A DNA stretch of 64,000 bases, from positions 80,120 to 144,119 of the forward strand of contig MNCI01001480.1 of assembly GCA_015680685.1 (NCBI GenBank), read 5' to 3'. Numbering within the stretch: the stretch's first letter is position 1; the number at the start of each line of letters is the position of its first letter. Shown here in pieces: positions 11,377 to 23,056 of the stretch. Made by a program: the position numbers and the translations under genes. The notes under the pieces were generated by a model, which was not told the DNA's origin, ran no database searches, and saw only the letters and a program-made list of their open reading frames with translations. The DNA is from Gnetum montanum. Taxonomy: Eukaryota > Streptophyta > Gnetopsida > Gnetales > Gnetaceae.

Positions 11377-13333
11377 TGTCAAGGAAGGAAAGAGGCTAAT
11401 GTAGCCTTTAGATAAACTAGTTAATGTCTCTCTCTTCTTCTCTCTCAGGAAAAAAAAAGATAAAAAAGAAAAAAAGAAAAGAGAGAGATTTAAATGGCCA
11501 AAGAATCCTTGTTACAAAGTTTCAGTTTCTCCTCACATTATCAAGTGACCAACACTTCATAGCACAAACAAATTTGCTCAGTCAACAAGCATGTCACTAT
11601 CTTTTCAATAGCCTTCATGTCAACATTTGGAATTCCTTGTTAATCTCCCCTAATAACTAATATAACCTCTATCTCATCCTAAGCTCATAACATTTCACCA
11701 TCACCTTATCTCATTACTATGGGAACTTCTTGGCATGGTTTGATAGCTATGGAATTGAGTGTAGAGGGAAAACATTAGTGATGCATTCATGATGGTGTTT
11801 CGTATTTTTTGTTAATGTCTTTCTAGGAAATACTCAAAACATCAAAAAAGGGGACCAATGAAACATCTTAAAGAAAATTGTTTTGTTGTAATGTAAAGAC
11901 CCATAGCCCAAATTTCCAATTAATTTGATGAAAATCAAGTTAGATACAACTACTTTATTTTCCCAAAGATTCTATATTATGGCCTTGTATGAATAGTTGC
12001 AAGGGATTTCTCAATGTAAAAATGAGATTTTCAGCTCACAAGCTACAAATCACGTGCATCTCCACTTATGAAGGTCAAAAATACCCCATAGGCCATAAGT
12101 GTCATGTACTGAAACTTGTGTAAGAACAAAAAATGCCCCACAAGCATTAAATTCTATGTATGCCAACTTGTGGAAGCTAAAGAGGCTTCATAGGCTATGA
12201 AAATTTGATATTTTTACCTCATATGATGGGCATCTTAGCTCTACATGATGGGTAGTGTGTGAGGTGAACATGTGGAATTTAGGTGGCTCCACCTAATGGG
12301 TGATGTAGCCCAACACAATGGGCAATGTGTGAGATTAGCATGTGGAACTTCAATAGCCCCAGATGATGGATGATGCAGCCCCATAGGATGGATAGCATGT
12401 GAGGTCAATGCATGGAACTTTAGAAACTTCACACGATGGGTGATGTAGCCCCACACAATGGATAGTGTGTCAAGTTAGTGTGTGGGACTTGGATAGCTCC
12501 ACATAATGGATGATGCAGCCTCACATGATGGGTAGCATGTGAGGTTAGTGTGTGGGACTTTAGTAGCTCCACACAATGGGTAGTATGTGAGCTCAACAAG
12601 TGGAACTTGGACAACTCCAGATGATGGGTTTTGCAGTTTCACATAATGACCAACATGTGAGCCCAGTGTGTGAGACCTAGGCTCTCAACCCACACACTTC
12701 ACTTTCATCAAGAATCCATTTGTAACACTCGAAATTGTAATAGATGTAGGCATTATGGATCAAAAAATTATAAATACTAGATCTAAGATCATATTTAGGA
12801 CTTTTGGAACACAGTTTTTGTAGCAATCACTTGCCAAAGCTTTCTTAACACATTTTAGTAACATATTGACAACACTATACAATGATGATTGGGAGAGTTG
12901 CAAGTTAAGTTGGGAGAAAAGTGTGGCTTTAGCATAGGACACACTCTACTAGTTGTGCCAGATTTCAACAAATATATTATTTTTCTCAGGGTTTTTTTTT
13001 TTAAATCCTAGATTTGTACTCTTAAACCCCTTATTCTCATATTTATTAAAATTTATTATTTAAAATAAAATTTATTACTCTTTGTGTTTGGCCTATTATT
13101 CTCTTGTTTAATTTATTCTTGTATTCAATGTTGTAATCTTATTTAAATTCTACCTCATTTTTACTTGCATTTAAAAAAATTTGATAATAGACTTTCCAAG
13201 TCCCTAGATGATTAGCAAGATCACCCAAGGCACTTCAGATACTTTTCAAGGCCCACAAATCTATGAGTTGAAATTTTTCATAGAAAATCTTTTGATTTTT
13301 CTATGCCAAAATTTTTTTGTTACTACATTGACA
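11377..13333 (+). repeat. Probable 3' LTR of the Tat-like element (about 1.96 kb)
   Basis: The segment starts TGTCAA directly after a polypurine tract and ends TTGACA at 13,333, giving TG...CA ends with a 6-bp inverted repeat. A TATA-like box (attataaatac, about 12,768-12,778) could be the promoter. A 70-bp minisatellite lies inside. No second copy exists in the window, since the 5' end of the element is missing, so the boundaries rest on the termini only. Confidence 0.5.
12240..12690. repeat. Minisatellite, 70-bp unit, about 6.5 copies
   Basis: The string atggg(t/c)a at 12,248 recurs as related strings at 12,318, 12,388, 12,458 and 12,528, exactly 70 bp apart, then at 12,576 (a 48-bp unit with an internal deletion) and 12,646. 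Each unit holds two related halves built on caca(a/t)gatgggt, one followed by gatg(c/t)agcc and the other by agcatgtgagg. Units are diverged. The array does not keep an open frame on either strand. Confidence 0.9.
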
Positions 13334-14821
13334 ACAAGCAAGAGTACTGGAGTTTGATGTTGGGGAGTGGGATCTTTTAAAGAGAATTATGTAGGATAGA
13401 TAAGGCCAAAGAAGAGAGTAAGTCAAAAGTTCTTGAGATACTATGATGGATCTTTTAAGATCCTTACTTATGTAAATTTGGTTGTATAAAAATTGTAGTT
13501 GCTAGAATATTTGGTAAAATATCATCTTTTCTTTCATGTTTCTATGATGAAAAAGTTCAACCTACGAGATGTTGATCTAGTACGATTGAGGTCCTCTAGG
13601 GATTCAAATATTAAAGCTATGAAAGGATGATGGAATCTTTTCATTATCAACATGCACATACCTAGTTGTACTTTTGATTAGAACATTGAATTTTTGCTAC
13701 ATTGGCAAGGCACATCCTTGAAGGAGGATATTTATAAGAAGTAACATACTTAGAAATTAGTAGTCATTCATTATGAACTTATACATAAAGAATCATATTG
13801 ATATAGGAAGGCATTACTTATATAAAATTTTAAATTACTGAAAAAATAAATGTTGCTTAATAAAATTGAATGGATATGGAGAAAATTAAATAAGTAAAGT
13901 AGTAGACATCCAAAACTAAGTAGGTTCATAGCAAAAAGAAAATATGCAAAAAAATATATAAAAACATTACAAAAATAGTGACAATAGCCCCATGTGTATT
14001 AAACCAAACCTATTCACAATATAAAAAAAAGACAAACTTGTTTCCTAAGCTAGAAATTAAATTACCCTATCTAGAATAAATGGCATTGCAAAAAGGATCC
14101 TCACATAGCTTCGATCTGTCCACCAAACTCTAAATCCTAGGAAAAATCATAAATTAACGATGTGATCTAGGTAAGATCTAAAATAAGATCTGAAAATATG
14201 GATTAATGTAAATCTTGGTTAACAATGCATATCTTGATCTAGCTCTCTCTCTCATCCAACATAATCTTCCTATGTAGCTCTATCTTCTAATGATGGCAAA
14301 GTAAGGCAAAAGAATGCCCTCATGAAATAGTGGTTAGGCTTATATTCTAGCATTAGTTTGGCAATGTTGGGTAAGGAGCTCTCATGTTCAAAAACTAAAT
14401 TAAAATTAAAATTTAATTCTAAACATATTTTAAAATCCTTTTTCTTACATGGGCTACTGCCTAATGCTAGTCTAAGGATCATCTACTATGAGAAAGTTAA
14501 TGGCTATGTCTAACCCCAAGTTGATAACTATGTCTAAGCCTAAACCAATAAGATGGTCTAAGGTCGAAAACATAGAGGATAGCATAAGATCCTTTAAACT
14601 ATAAGGTAAAAAAATTAAAAAATTAAACATCTAAATCTAAAAATATAATTTTATTATAAAAATAAATTACCAAAACAAAGCATACCAAAACAAAAGTAGT
14701 ACCCCATGTGCCAATAATCCATCTAGTTCTTGCTAACTTAAAACTCTAATGAAAGAGGTCAATGAACATATGATAAATTAAAACATAATCCAAAATATCA
14801 AAAAATATTAAAACGTACTAA

Positions 14822-14965
14822 AATCTTAGCCTATTGGTATGGGCCTTGGCCTAGTAACCCCAAGTCACAAGTTTGATTCTGCTACATAGCACTAAGTTGT
14901 AAACTTCTATAAATCTTGGGGTGTATCTATGGTTTAATTATTTTGGGTTCCAACACCCCCGTTAA
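14822..14965 (+). mobile_element. tRNA-derived SINE copy
   Basis: The copy begins near ttagcctattggtatgggcc and has a pol III A-box-like ggcctagtaa, a B-box-like caagtttgattctg about 15-20 bp later, and the tail ttgggttccaacaccccc. Three copies in reverse orientation occur at 31.7-33.2 kb, which defines the family. SINEs are non-coding and copied by LINE machinery. Confidence 0.7.
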
Positions 14966-17604
14966 AAAAATACTAACACTTGGAAAAAGTATTTAAAATA
15001 AATAAAATTAAAAAGGACCAAAAGAGAAAAATAAATCTTAGAATATTTTAAAAGTGCAAGACCATTACAAAGGACATAGCTAGGCACATAACTCACATCA
15101 CATAAAAAAGCCTAGTCAATATAAGAAAGGGGTTGAAAACATAAACATAAGTTAACAAAAAAGAAATCAAATGTTCAAACCACAACCATCCTAAGGTAAG
15201 GGGTATCTAAAGCAGGGGTGTTATATCTAACATCAGATTTATTCATCAAGGATTGGAGTGCCACCACTATCAAAACTAATAAATTAAGTCCCATGAGTAT
15301 GAATTAGTGTTATATATTGTAGGTCCTAGATCAAGAACATATTTGAACCTATTTTACATCTTACATAGAGTTTCCTACATGGTATCCTCCTTGGTTTTGT
15401 AGTAGTAGTTATGAGAGTTACCTTTGGTTCATGCTTATGATATAGTACGTGAGTTGTATGTTTGACCAATATGTTTTGTGTCTAGATTGCATGTTGATTA
15501 GTGTTATTACAGGTCAAAGTGCACCCTTGTACAAGTCCATGATTCATGATCCTTGTCATCGATTTCATCAAGAAGGGTGCCAAAGATCTATCACAACTTG
15601 CGAATTTGCAAGGTTTAGTTATTTAAGTTAATGCATATGATTAATTATTTAATGCTATTAGATGCATTTTAATGAATTAGCTCTAATATTCTTGGTTAAA
15701 TCATAGGATTACATTACTATCATCACTATTATTGTTGTTACTATTGTGATATTATTGTTGCTAGTTTTCTACATAAGTGAATGCAATCTATTTACCAGGA
15801 TATTTTGTTATGATTTTGCATCCTTTATTTTACTACTATTGGAGCTTAATCATTAATTTACTTTATATTTTATGATTAAATGTTGAAATCCAATTACCCA
15901 AGAAGGTTTTTCTTTTCTCAATTATCATGCCTTTATAAGTATTTAGCAATGCATATTTATTTCTTTATGCACATTTAGTTATATATATATATATCCAATC
16001 TATAGTATGAAAATTCAATTATCCACATCTAGTTATGCATTTTTAATTTTCATTATGCACGTGTGATTATATAATAATTTGTTCATGGAGCAATTATGAA
16101 CCCCGACTTCACCCAAACCATATCCCTTGTTACATTTTATTATTAAACTAGGATTTGGAGTTCATTTTTAATTATAATTAAATATTGCATAAATTAGCTT
16201 GTTAAGGAAGTACCTTAGGATGATGCCCTACCTAGAATCTAACTTTATTGATGTGTCCAGGATGTTCAAAAATGTAGGTTTTGATCCTTGGTTTACCAAA
16301 ATCAAAGTTATGGTTCTTGAGATATCATATTTTCTAGTTTGCTAAAATACTATAAAAGTTTTGCATCTGAACTAGGCTATCATGATAAGTAATGTCTAAA
16401 TAATATTTTATCATACTATTTGGTAGAACACTTGATAAGGATTCCATAGGTTCAAAAAGAATTTGATTTGGAGTCCCAATGTGCATGTTATGTGAGGTTG
16501 AACAGTAAGGGTATTAATGAAGAGAGAAATTAAGAAAAAGGGCTTATGAAAATTATTGAAAAAAAATTAAAATTAAAATTAAAAAGAAGAAAATCAAATT
16601 TAAAGTTAATGCCATAATTAAAGAATGCTCATGTTATAGAAAAAACATATAACACATATGTTATACATGTTACATGTATGTTATATATATAACATATATT
16701 ATGCATTTGATTATATTCTTTTTCTCACTGCCACGTCCATGGCCTCCCTTCCTTTTAACTCTGCTACTTTGATATGCCACCATTGTTTTTCAAAATTGCA
16801 TTCTATTGTGTTTTTTCTAAAAGACATTTTTTGTCCTTTCTTCTTCATTTTGAAGCTGATTTAAGCTCAATTTATTCCATTATTTTTCTTATAAATAGTT
16901 AGTGGACCCACATATATCTCATCATAGTTTGAAGAAAGGTTTTGGTTATGATAAGCTAAGCGAAGCAAAAACAACTTGAGAGCATTAGGTGGGAAAAAGG
17001 AAGACACCAGAAAATTCTAGAAGCCTTGCCAACATAAGGAAGGTTACTTTACTTTCCTTTCATATGGTTATGCCATATTGTTATGGATTTCCTATTTCTC
17101 TTCTTTTCTTCCTATTTTTCTATTATTCTTCTATTTTTTCTATTATTTTACCAAATTTTTGTAATTTTGGGCTATTTTGAAAATAATATTTTAATCCTTT
17201 TCATAGCATTTTTTGTCTTTTGGTGAATTTTGAAAATTACAAAAATTATGCTCAAGTTGCCCCTAAATATTTTATAAATATTTGGGATCTACTCATTACA
17301 TAAACATTATTTTGCAAGAATTTTGTGGAATTTGAACTTTTGTGGGTTTTTGGCCAATTTGGACACCTTTTGGATTTTTGGAATAAAACAATAGTATTGT
17401 GGAACTAATTTTTCTTAGTTGGTAGTGGGAGCCGTGACTCTTTTAAATTCCCTCATCTACATGCAATAGTGGAGTGTTCTTTAGTGGAACCTATCCTAGG
17501 AGAACAAGGATTCTTGGATGGATTTCCTACTTTGGATTTTGATTCATAAGTTCATGTGAGGCTATAGATTTAGCCAAGACCATGGCATTGAGCAGCTAAG
17601 TCTA

Positions 17605-17820
17605 GTGGTATGTAGTGAGGCATCGTCAAGATCTATCTTTCCAATGATACCTATGCCTCAACTGTTGAGGATGTTAGTAGTAAGGCTATTGCCAAGACCC
17701 GACCATGAGTGACTTGTTTGGAATCATAAGGATAATTCGATGATAGTAGTTAGGTTATATCAAGATCAGTTGGTATATTCCTTTGGTAGTGAGGGTAACC
17801 AAGATCTAGCCCTCAAAGAT
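17605..17820. repeat. Four diverged short repeats
   Basis: Related strings tagtgaggcatcgtcaagat, tagtaaggctattgccaaga, tagttaggttatatcaagat and tagtgagggtaaccaagatc occur at roughly 40-75 bp intervals. They are too diverged to give a clear unit. Confidence 0.5.
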
Positions 17821-18036
17821 GCCTAAATAAAATATACATTTGTTTCTAGATTTTTAGATTTCCTCAGATATTTGAGTTCCTTTTCAATTTTTGGAAAATT
17901 ATGGCATTTCTAGACTAGAAAACATTTTTTGAATGTTTTATTGGAAACCTTTATCTATCATGTAACCTAAAACTATTAGCCCATAAACTTTATGCTCCAT
18001 GAAGATGGAAATAAAATAACTTTTCTTCTTTGAAGA

Positions 18037-18890
18037 TTATGAACCATGATTTGTTAGGCTCTAATATCGGACTTGCGATATTGGATATGCGATATCGCAG
18101 CCTGGCTAACGATATCAGATATGTGATATCATGATTCCTGTGTAAGCCTATAAATACCACATTTGGGCACACAGGAAAGAGTAAGTAAGTTAGTATTAGA
18201 GTAAGTATAGAAGTAGAGTCCTTTTCTCATTTTTTAGTTCATCTCAATCTTTTCCCCAGTGCATGCCCACAGTGTGATGATTGTAATTGTATGAAACCTT
18301 TATTTGAGTGTGACGTACTTGGACATGCACATGACCCACAATAAAGATCGAGATTACTTCATCATTGTAGCATTCAATTAGTTTTAATTTTTTAACTATT
18401 ATTTATTGTTTTCTTACATAATATTTCTTTACCTTCCTCTCCTATCCCTGTTATTAAACGTAGAATGAGTACGACTTAATCACAAGCATTTAAGTGTGAC
18501 TACTTGGTATCCTAGTAGAGTACCTAGGACCTGTGCTTGGTAATCCCAGTAGTAGTACACAAGGTCCAAGATGTGTATGGATGATTAAGGATGGATGTTC
18601 ATTGCACTTAGGCTAGCTTAGATTCTCTTCTCCCATTTCCTCTTAGCTTAATCAAAGTTATTTTCCATTGCCTCTAGGAGTAATACTAGTTTAGGACCAC
18701 ATCATACACCTCACTCTAGACTAAATCATACGTGACAAAGCAAATACTAGTCTAGGTGGGAAGACAATGAACTATGATCAACATGTAACTATCTAGATAC
18801 CGCAACTAGCCCATTTGCGAAGTTCGACTAGATCGTGCATGAACACTCGTATTCGTATGGTTATGTGTAGGGGTACCTCGCCACTCATCA
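18037..18890 (+). repeat. Element A 5' LTR
   Basis: The LTR starts TTATGAACC (mutated from TGATGAACC in the 3' copy) and ends CCACTCATCA. In order it holds a cluster of GATATC/GATATTG half-sites (18,064-18,130), a TATA box ctataaata (18,148-18,156), and a poly(A) signal aataaag (18,341) that can pair with ctttatt (18,299). The same start, end and internal order are found in all LTRs of this group in the window. Confidence 0.92.
18064..18156 (+). promoter_or_regulatory. GATATC cluster and TATA box of the element A 5' LTR
   Basis: Five half-sites (atatcgg, cgatattgg, cgatatcgc, cgatatcag, tgatatcat) lie within 70 bp, some as full GATATC palindromes, and the TATA box follows about 20 bp later. 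The same arrangement is found in every LTR of the group, so it is probably the core promoter with an upstream factor-binding array. The binding protein is unknown. Confidence 0.7.
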
Positions 18891-18891
18891 T

Positions 18892-18909
18892 TGGCACCAT
18901 TTCCGGGGA
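18892..18909 (+). promoter_or_regulatory. Primer binding site (tRNA-Asp) of element A
   Basis: TGGCACCATTTCCGGGGA, one base after the LTR, pairs with the 3' end of plant tRNA-Asp with two mismatches. This primer is typical of Athila-like Gypsy elements. Confidence 0.85.
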
Positions 18910-19022
18910 CGATGCTAGTTATTTAGATTAGTTACATCATCCAAGATCACTATAACAAAACCTTGACAATATATCTTTCAAAAATAAGTAATTGCAAATA
19001 AGTCACACACAAACTCACAACA

Positions 19023-21096
19023 ATGTCTCTCTCACAAGACTATGACAACGCAACAACTAGTAAGGTAATTCATTGGAGAACCAACAAATTACACGATGAT
19101 GAAGACGAAGTTTGGAGTACTTAATTTGATGCAAGGGTCTCCTATGTACATAAACAAAAACAACATCATCCCAACTTATAAACTCATAATCTACCTAATG
19201 ACGATGAACCCCTGCTGGCCACTAGGAGCCTAATGCATATACAAGAGGCTATTCGAATATCCCACAAGCATCGTAAGGAAAGCCGTCTACCTAGGCTTGA
19301 TTTAAAAAAATTTTCCAAATTCTCAAGAGGCTATGATTTAGATCTGCAATAGCATTTACAAACCTTCTATGACAGTTGTGCATGGAACAATATTGATAAT
19401 GGATGGCAACAACTTAAGCTCTTTCCTATGACACTCATTGGCCAAGAAAAAGTATAGTATAGATCCTTAAAACCAAAATCAATTCGTAGATGGCCAACAA
19501 TGGTAGAACTCTTTACTAAATGATATCAAACCTATGCTAGAGTGTCAGCCTTGAGGAGACAAATTCAAGAATGGAAACAAGGGAAACATGAAACCTTGGA
19601 CATGGCCTTAGAAAGATACTATACTTTGTTAAACAAATTCTCAAGCCATGGCTTCTCCAAGGATAGGCTAATGTATCACATCATGGATGGACTTCATAAT
19701 GAAACAAGGGAGACTCTAGGGATGTATGCCCCATGTCAACTATATGAGCTACGGACCCACCAACTCCAAGAGCTTATCTAATGGGTAGCAAAAGAAGAAG
19801 GAGAAATAGCTAAATGGGAGAATGTTGAAAGTTCTCAACAAGACCAAAATATCAACTTAGCCAATCACTTTGCCAATCCTAGTGATTGTAGGATTGGCAA
19901 AGAGGAGAAATCAACTCACTTCAAGGAGGTGGAATCATCTTTGCCAATCCTACAATCACTAGATGAAATCAAGGCAAAGATTAATAAGATGATGAAATGA
20001 GTACATAAAAAATATGGAGAATATGCTAATATTAGTAGAGGTAGAACTATGTCAAATCAAGAAATAGGAAAAGACAACATGCACCAATCAAAACGAAGGG
20101 TTGAAGATAATAAGAATAGGAGCTCAATTGCCAATCATATGTATCAATGTAATGTTTGTCTGTATGATCACACCAAAGGCCAATGCCCAATCTTGTCACA
20201 TTTACATGAGAATTGGGGAGGAATGCTAGATACAAATTTCATATAGAAATATTAGGTCCAATTGTAGTAGCAAAAACCCCAGTTGTGGGGGAAACCACTG
20301 GCAACTAGACCATACCCTTTGTATGTCCCAACGTCAAATGCTTATTATGTGCAACACCCTATTTATCCAACTAGATCAACATCCTCTACTTCACCTCATC
20401 ACTATCATTCTCCCAAGTACTATCCACCCATGATCTCTCCAACAAGATCACCACCTCATGTTCCTTATATTTCTCCTTACCCTCAATATTTGCATCCTTC
20501 ACCTCCTTCTACATTGCCACCAATATTAATAGAAGGTTTTGCACATAGCATCAACCCACAAACATTACTTGTGCTACTATTGTCAACCGCAATGGAAATC
20601 CTCCACAACATCAAAGACGTCTCTTCTTTAGACATGACCATAGAAAGGGACAGCATAGTTCTGAGACCACTACATCCTCCCACTTAGCACAAGTTCAACA
20701 CTATGGTGAATCTTTCTCCTTGAACATAACACCTCATGTTACCTTATCAGGGCCACCAATAATACTCCAAAAATCATGCAACCCAATGAATATAGCCACA
20801 TAGGCATACATATCAATCCTTGCATACCATCTTACGGTCAAGGGTGCCATAGTGGGTCAAATCCATATCAATTAAACTCATCTTCTAACTTGCCCCACTA
20901 TGTCAACTTTAATATATTGTGTGCTCCCCAATTTGGGTACATTTCAACCACGACATCAAAAGACACCCAGTGGTCTGGATATGACCAAGTTCCAATATTT
21001 CTGAAATGCATGGATCCAACCCTTTCATTTAATAATTCTCACTATGATCAAAAGTTTAGTTATGGGGATATCCCCCATTCTAACAAACAAAATTAA
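19023..21096 (+). pseudogene. Gag of element A (degenerate)
   Basis: The first ATG is at 19,023 (MSLSQDYDNATTSKVIHW). The conserved retrotransposon gag core follows: RLPRLDLKKFSKFSRGYD, LQTFYDSCAWNNI, then VSALRRQIQEWKQGKHETLD and LMYHIMDGLHNETRETLGMY (19,300-19,780). A zinc-knuckle-like CNVCLYDHTKGQC lies near 20,150. Its spacing is C-x2-C-x3-H-x4-C, one residue shorter than the classic knuckle. After it comes a Pro/Tyr/Ser-rich tail (20,283-21,096). Gag would form the virus-like particle and bind RNA. At least six stops and a frame change break it. No protease motif was recognised after it, unlike element B. Confidence 0.85.
21056..21068 (+). promoter_or_regulatory. Internal polypurine-tract-like copy after gag (element A)
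   Basis: TTAGTTATGGGGA is a near copy of the terminal polypurine tract TTAGTCATGGGGG and sits where Gag ends. The corresponding site is kept in element D (63,777-63,786, minus). Confidence 0.5.
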
Positions 21097-21239
21097 ATAA
21101 TGTTTTCTCTTTTCTTTAATTTTACAATTTTTTCTTTTCCAATTTTTCATCTTTCAATTTTTTTGTTTTATCTTTTTATTGGTTGGTTCATCTTTTTATT
21201 TATTATTTTGTCTTTTTATATTTTTATGGGTAATCTCAT

Positions 21240-22330
21240 CTATGAATAAAACATGCATGTGACTCATTGGTTGAGGTGTTGTTCTATGCTATCAAGTCTC
21301 AGGTGACTAATTATTTGGATAGCAAGCCCATCACATCTACCCAACCATTCTATTGATAAGAGGTTCTACTTTGGGTATGATAATATTCTTGACATCATTA
21401 AAACTTAAAGTAATTTTATGCTCATTATACCCAAAGTGAAGTAGGATGGACCCAGAGGGAATGGCTAGGGTGTGACATCAAGGGGACTTGTGGATTCTCT
21501 TTGGTGACATTTGTAGGAGTTACCATGTAGCCTGGGTGTACTAAGATCCTTGTAGGTATAACAAAAAATGGGAGTAAGAGTACTAAAGGCACTCACTCAA
21601 GAAACCCAATGCTATTCTAGGGGGTTCCACTAGAAAGAAATGCACCCATGCCTGAAGGTAGGTGGCTTCTTTGGATTAAGCATTAAAAAAACATAAAAAA
21701 AACCATGTGTGCCAAAGAGAAATTCCAAATCACTCCTCCCTTGGACAAAATGCCAAGTGATCGTGCACCTTGCGGTCATGGTGCTCTTATGGTTGTTCAT
21801 CATTGGATGAAGCAATGCGATGTCACTGATCGAAGGAATGGACTTGGTCTTGATTTTGGAGCGACGGGCTAATGACACATTAATCACATCCTACACTCAA
21901 GATTCATTGTGCCCTGGGTCAATTACCTCATGGCTTAATCTTTGTAATCCCTTCTACAATTCACCTCATCTCGTTGTTCATATATTTGTAACTCATGTCT
22001 TGTGTAGCATTGAATTCATACCTTATCACTGTGGTATCTACATGTGTGTGTTTTGTGCAACTGGTGTGGATTACATTTCACTCTTCTAGTGCCTACAGAC
22101 ATTTTTAGGGTGGTTACATAAGGGCATCATAGGTAGGAACCTACTTTGGGCAGGACCCACTTGTGTAACCTTTGTAATTTACACTCATTGCACATCACCA
22201 TCACATCATTTTAGACCCTTTAAGTACTGCATTGCCAACGTTATTCTTTCCTTCATCATCCTTCTAAGTTCAAATCTTCCTACATACCATCACATGTCCT
22301 TTTTCCTCATTCTATTCATGAATTTCACTG
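21240..22330 (+). other. Conserved non-coding block after gag (element A)
   Basis: This block has no long ORF but shares ordered short motifs with the same region of elements B and D: gggtgtgacatca (21,468-21,480), ggttccactagaaagaaatg (about 21,625), an A-rich run (21,683-21,708) and aggacccact (22,152-22,161). Similarity to D is nearly continuous. A structural RNA role, for example packaging or dimerisation, is possible but unproven. Confidence 0.6.
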
Positions 22331-22475
22331 TCGGATTCTACCCCATTATACCTTTTGTGCCTTCTGGTTGATTCAATGTTACCCTGCACCTTTCCAATTA
22401 ACCTCCAATACTTCATTTTTGGCCTTGAAAATTTAGAAATTCATTAATTTTACTAAGTACACTATTTTCAATAGG

Positions 22476-22567
22476 TTGCGATATTGGGTACCCGATATTG
22501 GGTTCGACGCAATATTGGGTTTGCGCTATCGAGTACATGATATCACGTTGATAAAAACTATATATAT
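22476..22567 (+). promoter_or_regulatory. Internal GATATC cluster and TATA box before ORF2 (element A)
   Basis: Five half-sites (cgatattggg, cgatattggg, caatattggg, cgctatcgag, tgatatcacg) lie between 22,476 and 22,548, and ctatatata follows at 22,559-22,567. The module resembles the LTR promoter, but the surrounding sequence is not LTR. It sits about 490 bp upstream of the ORF2 start, and element D has the same module in the same place. It probably drives a separate ORF2 transcript. Confidence 0.6.
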
Positions 22568-22740
22568 GGACCCCCTAGACATGTCAACATCATTTTACAC
22601 TATTCATGTGAGGGGAGTTGTTCAAAGTTTCTTTCACAAACTTGCTAGCTTGTGCACCTACCATTCAAACATCCATAACTTGCTCATTAATACTTCGATT
22701 CCCATTCCGATTGAACCTATCTAAACCTAGAGTGTTTAGC

Positions 22741-22753
22741 TTAGTCATGGGGG
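22741..22753 (+). promoter_or_regulatory. Internal polypurine tract copy (element A)
   Basis: TTAGTCATGGGGG is identical to the tract next to the 3' LTR (25,912-25,924). It lies about 175 bp after the internal TATA box. The matching position in D (62,129-62,141, minus) keeps it with one change. Confidence 0.6.
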
Positions 22754-23056
22754 AAGGGTACACTCCAAGTTGTGCATAATTTTTCTAAAATTTATCATCA
22801 CCCAAAGGATAGCATAAAGGGTAAATGACCATAGAAACTATTAAACACGTTGCCAAATCAATTTTCTCTCTTCACTCATACCATGAGAATTAATTTTTAG
22901 AGCCACCTAATCAAATTGGGCCTAATATCAAAAATTTTAGGGGACATTTTCATAAAATTTCCTAACTCTAGATCACACAAATTAAATGCAAGAAGTAAGG
23001 GTATAAGTCACATTTTGTAAATAACCTTACTAATAGTTGGCCCTGTGTGATTGTAG

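Larger units (their letters stand above)
13334..18036. other. Repeat-derived intergenic DNA, no gene seen
   Basis: AT-rich sequence has only short chance ORFs. It contains a SINE (14,822-14,965), a string aggggtgttata at about 15,213 that looks like the end of a chromovirus-type LTR, palindromic atgttat/ataacat strings at 16,637-16,710, and four imperfect copies of tagtgaggctat-caagatc at about 17,611-17,815. Nothing here supports a functional gene. Confidence 0.5.

Noticed and set aside
12241-12614. Minus-strand ORFs with repeated His/Ser/Pro patterns
   Set aside because: They are produced by the 70-bp minisatellite. The two frames overlap and are not conserved between units.
15205-15230. 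Possible end of a chromovirus-type LTR (aggggtgttata)
   Set aside because: No matching start, second copy or target duplication was found, so it is not listed as an element.
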